From Virgibacillus_F necropolis_A (lineage in GTDB: Bacteria > Bacillota > Bacilli > Bacillales > Amphibacillaceae), in NCBI RefSeq assembly GCF_044793635.1, contig NZ_CP084992.1, forward strand, positions 186,001 through 250,000: a stretch of DNA of 64,000 nucleotides, given 5' to 3'. The number at the start of each line of letters is the position of its first letter. Positions within the stretch are counted from its first letter, which is position 1. The notes below the pieces were generated by a model that made no database searches, had not been told where the DNA came from, and was given only the letters and a program-made list of their open reading frames with translations. This document shows positions 61,895 to 64,000 of this stretch, piece after piece. The translations under genes were made by a program, and so were the position numbers.

Positions 61895-62672
61895 ATGCCG
61901 AAGTTATTTGTATATGGAACGTTATGCAACGGGGATCGAAATCATTTCTATTTAACTACAACAGACCGACGATGCTAGTTATGTTTATGGTGAGCTTTAT
62001 GAAGTTACACAAGAACAATTGGAAAATATTGATCAATTAGAGGGATATGTTGAAAGTGACCCAGAAAATTTATACGATCGTGAATATGTCAGTGTTTTCA
62101 ATGATAAAGGGCTGGAACTTGAAGCCTTAGCTTATTTTGGTGGGGAAAGTTTATTAGCTTCAGATGATTGGATTGAAACCGGTGATTGGAATGTCCATAC
62201 CTACCTAAAACAAAAAATCATTCTTTATTTTGCTTATGGATCCTGTATGGATAATGAACGATTCATACTACGAGGTGTAGACCACCATTTTAATAATGCT
62301 GTAGGCTGTGGCTTACTAGATGAATATGAGTTACAATTCTCCAGAAGTTCTAATGATGGCGGAAAAGCGGATATAGTAGAAAACGGTCATGAAAAAGTCG
62401 AAGGAAAGGTTTATCAAGTACCACTAGAAGCTATTTCTTACTTATATAAACGTGAAGGGGTTTTCGTTAATGCTTATCGTCCTACTATCATTAATGTTTT
62501 CATAAATGGTGAGAACATGCGTGCAATAACATTTATTGGAACCCAAAAAGAAACAGAAACTGCACCAACTGTTAACTATGCAACAGAAATTATTCGTGGT
62601 AGTAAAGAATTTTTAAGTGATTCATATGTAGATAAACTTCGGAAAAAAATAAACTTGCTACTTAAACAATAG
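61895..62672 (+). pseudogene. Two-domain gamma-glutamylcyclotransferase-like gene, frameshifted
   Basis: ATG 61895 (after GGGGTGG) opens a GGCT domain (MPKLFVYGTLCNGDRNHFYL..) that runs into a stop at 61976-61978 after 27 codons. From about 61955 another frame carries on the same domain (DDASYVYGELYEVTQEQLENIDQLEGYV) and continues to 62672, including a second GGCT domain (FAYGSCMDNERF...). About 30-35 residues expected between the two pieces are missing, so a deletion that also shifted the frame is likely. The C-terminal domain alone might still be made. Confidence 0.75.
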
Positions 62673-62690
62673 GATATAACATCATAAAAT

Positions 62691-62715
62691 AACGCTCAGG
62701 GTCCCTGAGCGTTTT
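62691..62715. terminator. Terminator between the GGCT pseudogene and CotF-like gene
   Basis: AACGCTCAGGG pairs with CCCTGAGCGTT with a minimal loop, T-run on the right; usable by both convergent genes. Confidence 0.75.
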
Positions 62716-62718
62716 GCA

Positions 62719-63273
62719 TTACTGGTTTACTGGCTGGTAAATTGAAGCTATTGTTTGAGTTGCATTTTGCGGTGCAGCCATTAGTGGATAATACCCTTTT
62801 TTAGTCATGTATTGCCACATTTCATATGCATGGCGACTGCTGTTCAGGAAAGCGTTCTCTAAGAATGTTCGTAAATCCGGATTGGCACACTCGGTAACTG
62901 CTGCTGCATAATTTTTTGCTGATCCTTTTTGATTCAGCAAATAAGCTGTTGCGATTTCACGATCACTTTGTTGACCTGTATTGGTTCTTGGTGTTACGGA
63001 TGAAAATTCACTAACAGGTGCCTGTGTATAGGAATTTAATCCAGGTTTTAGTTCAGCAGGTTGAAACTTAGAGATATCGGGAGTGGTTTGGCTTTGTACA
63101 AATTCAACCTTTAAATTATAGTCTTGAACATGTAAAGGGAAATGTTTTTGAAGTAACTCCTTAAGTTCGGGATCTCGGGCTTTACTAATGGAATCTGTCA
63201 TGCAAGTAACGGTGTTATAACAACCAGCTATTAGTTCACTCAATTCATTTAATTCATGTGCTGCTAATTGCAT
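62719..63273 (-). CDS. CotF-family spore coat protein
   Basis: 184 aa. Two helical CotF-type halves: HELNELSELIAGCYNTVTCMTDSISKARDPELKELLQKHFPLHVQDYN and SDREIATAYLLNQKGSAKNYAAAVTECANPDLRTFLENAFLNSSRHAYEMWQYMTKKGYYP, with a Thr/Pro-rich spacer. The second half is the classical CotF signature ending in the WQYM...GYY motif. AGGAGGATT precedes the start. Expected to be made in the mother cell during sporulation. Confidence 0.88.
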   Translation of the reverse strand: MQLAAHELNELSELIAGCYNTVTCMTDSISKARDPELKELLQKHFPLHVQDYNLKVEFVQSQTTPDISKFQPAELKPGLNSYTQAPVSEFSSVTPRTNTGQQSDREIATAYLLNQKGSAKNYAAAVTECANPDLRTFLENAFLNSSRHAYEMWQYMTKKGYYPLMAAPQNATQTIASIYQPVNQ

Positions 63274-63320
63274 AGATATTAATCCTCCTCTGTTTTGAAA
63301 ACATACGAACGTTCTTTTCG

Positions 63321-63479
63321 TTACATTCTTTTATCAAAGAGTTGTCGTTGCTCATTTTTGTCAACTAGATCTATCTCACTAATAAAATCTTTTCGTTCGC
63401 TTGCAAATTCCACATTATCCAGCTTTTCATTTTGATTGTTTTGCTTTCGCTTTTTTCGCTCCATTCTTTGCTTTCCCAT
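63321..63479 (-). CDS. Small basic/acidic protein, 52 aa
   Basis: MGKQRMERKKRKQNNQNEKLDNVEFASERKDFISEIDLVDKNEQ.. : a strongly basic head and acidic middle, no hydrophobic segment, no Cys. AGAGGTG lies before ATG 63479. The layout resembles small spore-associated proteins of bacilli, but no family is certain. It lies upstream of the CotF-like gene on the same strand (47-base gap). Confidence 0.6.
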   Translation of the reverse strand: MGKQRMERKKRKQNNQNEKLDNVEFASERKDFISEIDLVDKNEQRQLFDKRM

Positions 63480-63651
63480 ATAAAAACACCTCTTTTTTGT
63501 TTTATTTTTTTCATCTATATAGCTATTTTGTCCTTTTTAATAAAAATATCCATAAAAATTTCCCTCGAAAAGTGAAAGAAAATTGAAACTTTTTGATACT
63601 TTAAGCGTATTACATAGTAGATCGGACTTTATATAGTGGAGGAGAGCTTAA

Positions 63652-63828
63652 ATGACCATTCTAGGATGGATTTTTTGGGGTGTTATCTTATTTCTCATAT
63701 TGCTGGCAGTGGTTCTACGTCGTTTTGGGGTAAAACGACCAGATGAAAAGAGTGAAACACAACTCCGAGCAGAAGAACATGCAAGAAGCTTATCAAACCT
63801 AAACCATTTTGACGGTGGCAATTCATAG
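63652..63828 (+). CDS. Single-helix membrane protein, 58 aa
   Basis: MTILGWIFWGVILFLILLAVVLRRFG followed by a charged cytosolic tail (VKRPDEKSETQLRAEEHARSLSNLNHFDGG). GGAGGAGAG is 8 bases before the ATG, and a terminator follows 12 bases after the stop, so it looks like a real single-gene unit. Function unknown. Confidence 0.65.
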   Translation: MTILGWIFWGVILFLILLAVVLRRFGVKRPDEKSETQLRAEEHARSLSNLNHFDGGNS

Positions 63829-63840
63829 TAAACAACACGT

Positions 63841-63875
63841 AAACCATAACATGGTGTGAATATGTTATGGTTTAT
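63841..63875 (+). terminator. Terminator after the 58-aa gene
   Basis: AAACCATAACAT pairs with ATGTTATGGTTT around a 9-base loop, then ATTC. Confidence 0.7.
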
Positions 63876-63938
63876 TCGTGGTTAATAATAGCAAATAAGG
63901 AATACTAACGTTATGTATAATGAAAGGTAGTGAACAGC

Positions 63939-64000
63939 TTGGTATTTTCACAAGATGATCTAGATAAATGGCAACAAACCTATCCTTTATTAAATAAAAT
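63939..64000 (+). CDS. Start of an unidentified gene, cut by the window end
   Basis: TTG 63939 (or GTG 63930) after AAAGGTAGTGA opens a frame reading LVFSQDDLDKWQQTYPLLNKI to the end of the window. Too short to assign. Confidence 0.45.
   Translation, partial: MVFSQDDLDKWQQTYPLLNK

Noticed and set aside
1..64000. tRNA, rRNA or known riboswitch
   Set aside because: No cloverleaf, rRNA core or T-box/riboswitch consensus was noticed in the gene gaps. Small RNAs without known motifs cannot be excluded by reading.

Overview
The window is a stretch of chromosome from a low-GC, endospore-forming member of the Bacillaceae, probably a halotolerant Virgibacillus/Oceanobacillus-type organism. Spore genes (cotE, spoVK, sirA, a CotF-like coat gene), an OpuF-type compatible-solute importer and long blocks of Bacillus subtilis gene order support this. 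The species assignment is inference; gene identities rest on protein motifs and conserved order.

Layout. 1-6.9 kb: end of ricA, cotE, then mutS-mutL-miaA-hfq, with a tandem 122-bp repeat unit just before mutS. 7.0-13.7 kb: a complete Tn3-family transposon (7008-13692) with 36-bp inverted ends and a 5-bp target duplication (AGATT). It carries resolvase, transposase, an unknown 135-aa gene, a secreted 162-aa protein, and a PadR regulator overlapping a HAAS/PLDc_N-type membrane protein. It has landed in, and split, an intergenic hairpin repeat. 13.8-19.3 kb: spoVK, hflX, ynbB, glnR-glnA. 19.4-22.4 kb: an accessory patch with a GC-richer RlmD/RlmCD-type 23S rRNA methyltransferase gene between two inverted copies of a hairpin repeat. 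22.5-25.4 kb: lexA and the SOS-controlled yneA-position/yneB genes, ynzC. 25.5-32.5 kb: tkt, sirA, yneF, ccdA, an isolated mrpB-like gene, yneI, ccdC, yneK and an orphan sporulation-type histidine kinase. 32.6-42.4 kb: acnA, a ResA-like thioredoxin, a tiny FbpB-like gene, yneP, yneQ, yidD, folE2, plsY, opuFA-opuFB, yneT. 42.6-47.0 kb: parE-parC. 47.1-55.6 kb: a TetR regulator and a leucine/isovalerate degradation operon in B. subtilis yngJ-I-H-HB-G-F-E order. 55.7-64 kb: a flavin reductase-like gene, a CBS gene, the double dynamin dynA, the exonuclease ypcP, a frameshifted two-domain GGCT pseudogene, a CotF-like gene, two small genes and a truncated last gene.

How parts work together. mutS/mutL give mismatch repair; lexA controls a divergent SOS unit through three LexA-box-like sites. 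glnR-glnA forms a self-regulated nitrogen unit with a GlnR box over its promoter. sirA lies behind a Spo0A box, linking sporulation entry to blocked replication initiation. acnA has a CcpC-type dyad upstream. The yng-type operon converts isovaleryl-CoA to acetoacetate and acetyl-CoA and has a palindrome next to its TetR gene.

The most unusual items are the transposon with its secreted-protein/PadR-HAAS cargo, the rRNA methyltransferase patch bounded by inverted repeats, the 31-aa SOS membrane peptide replacing a LysM-type YneA, the isolated MrpB subunit, and two genes whose best ribosome binding site points at a non-standard start codon (ATT and ACG).
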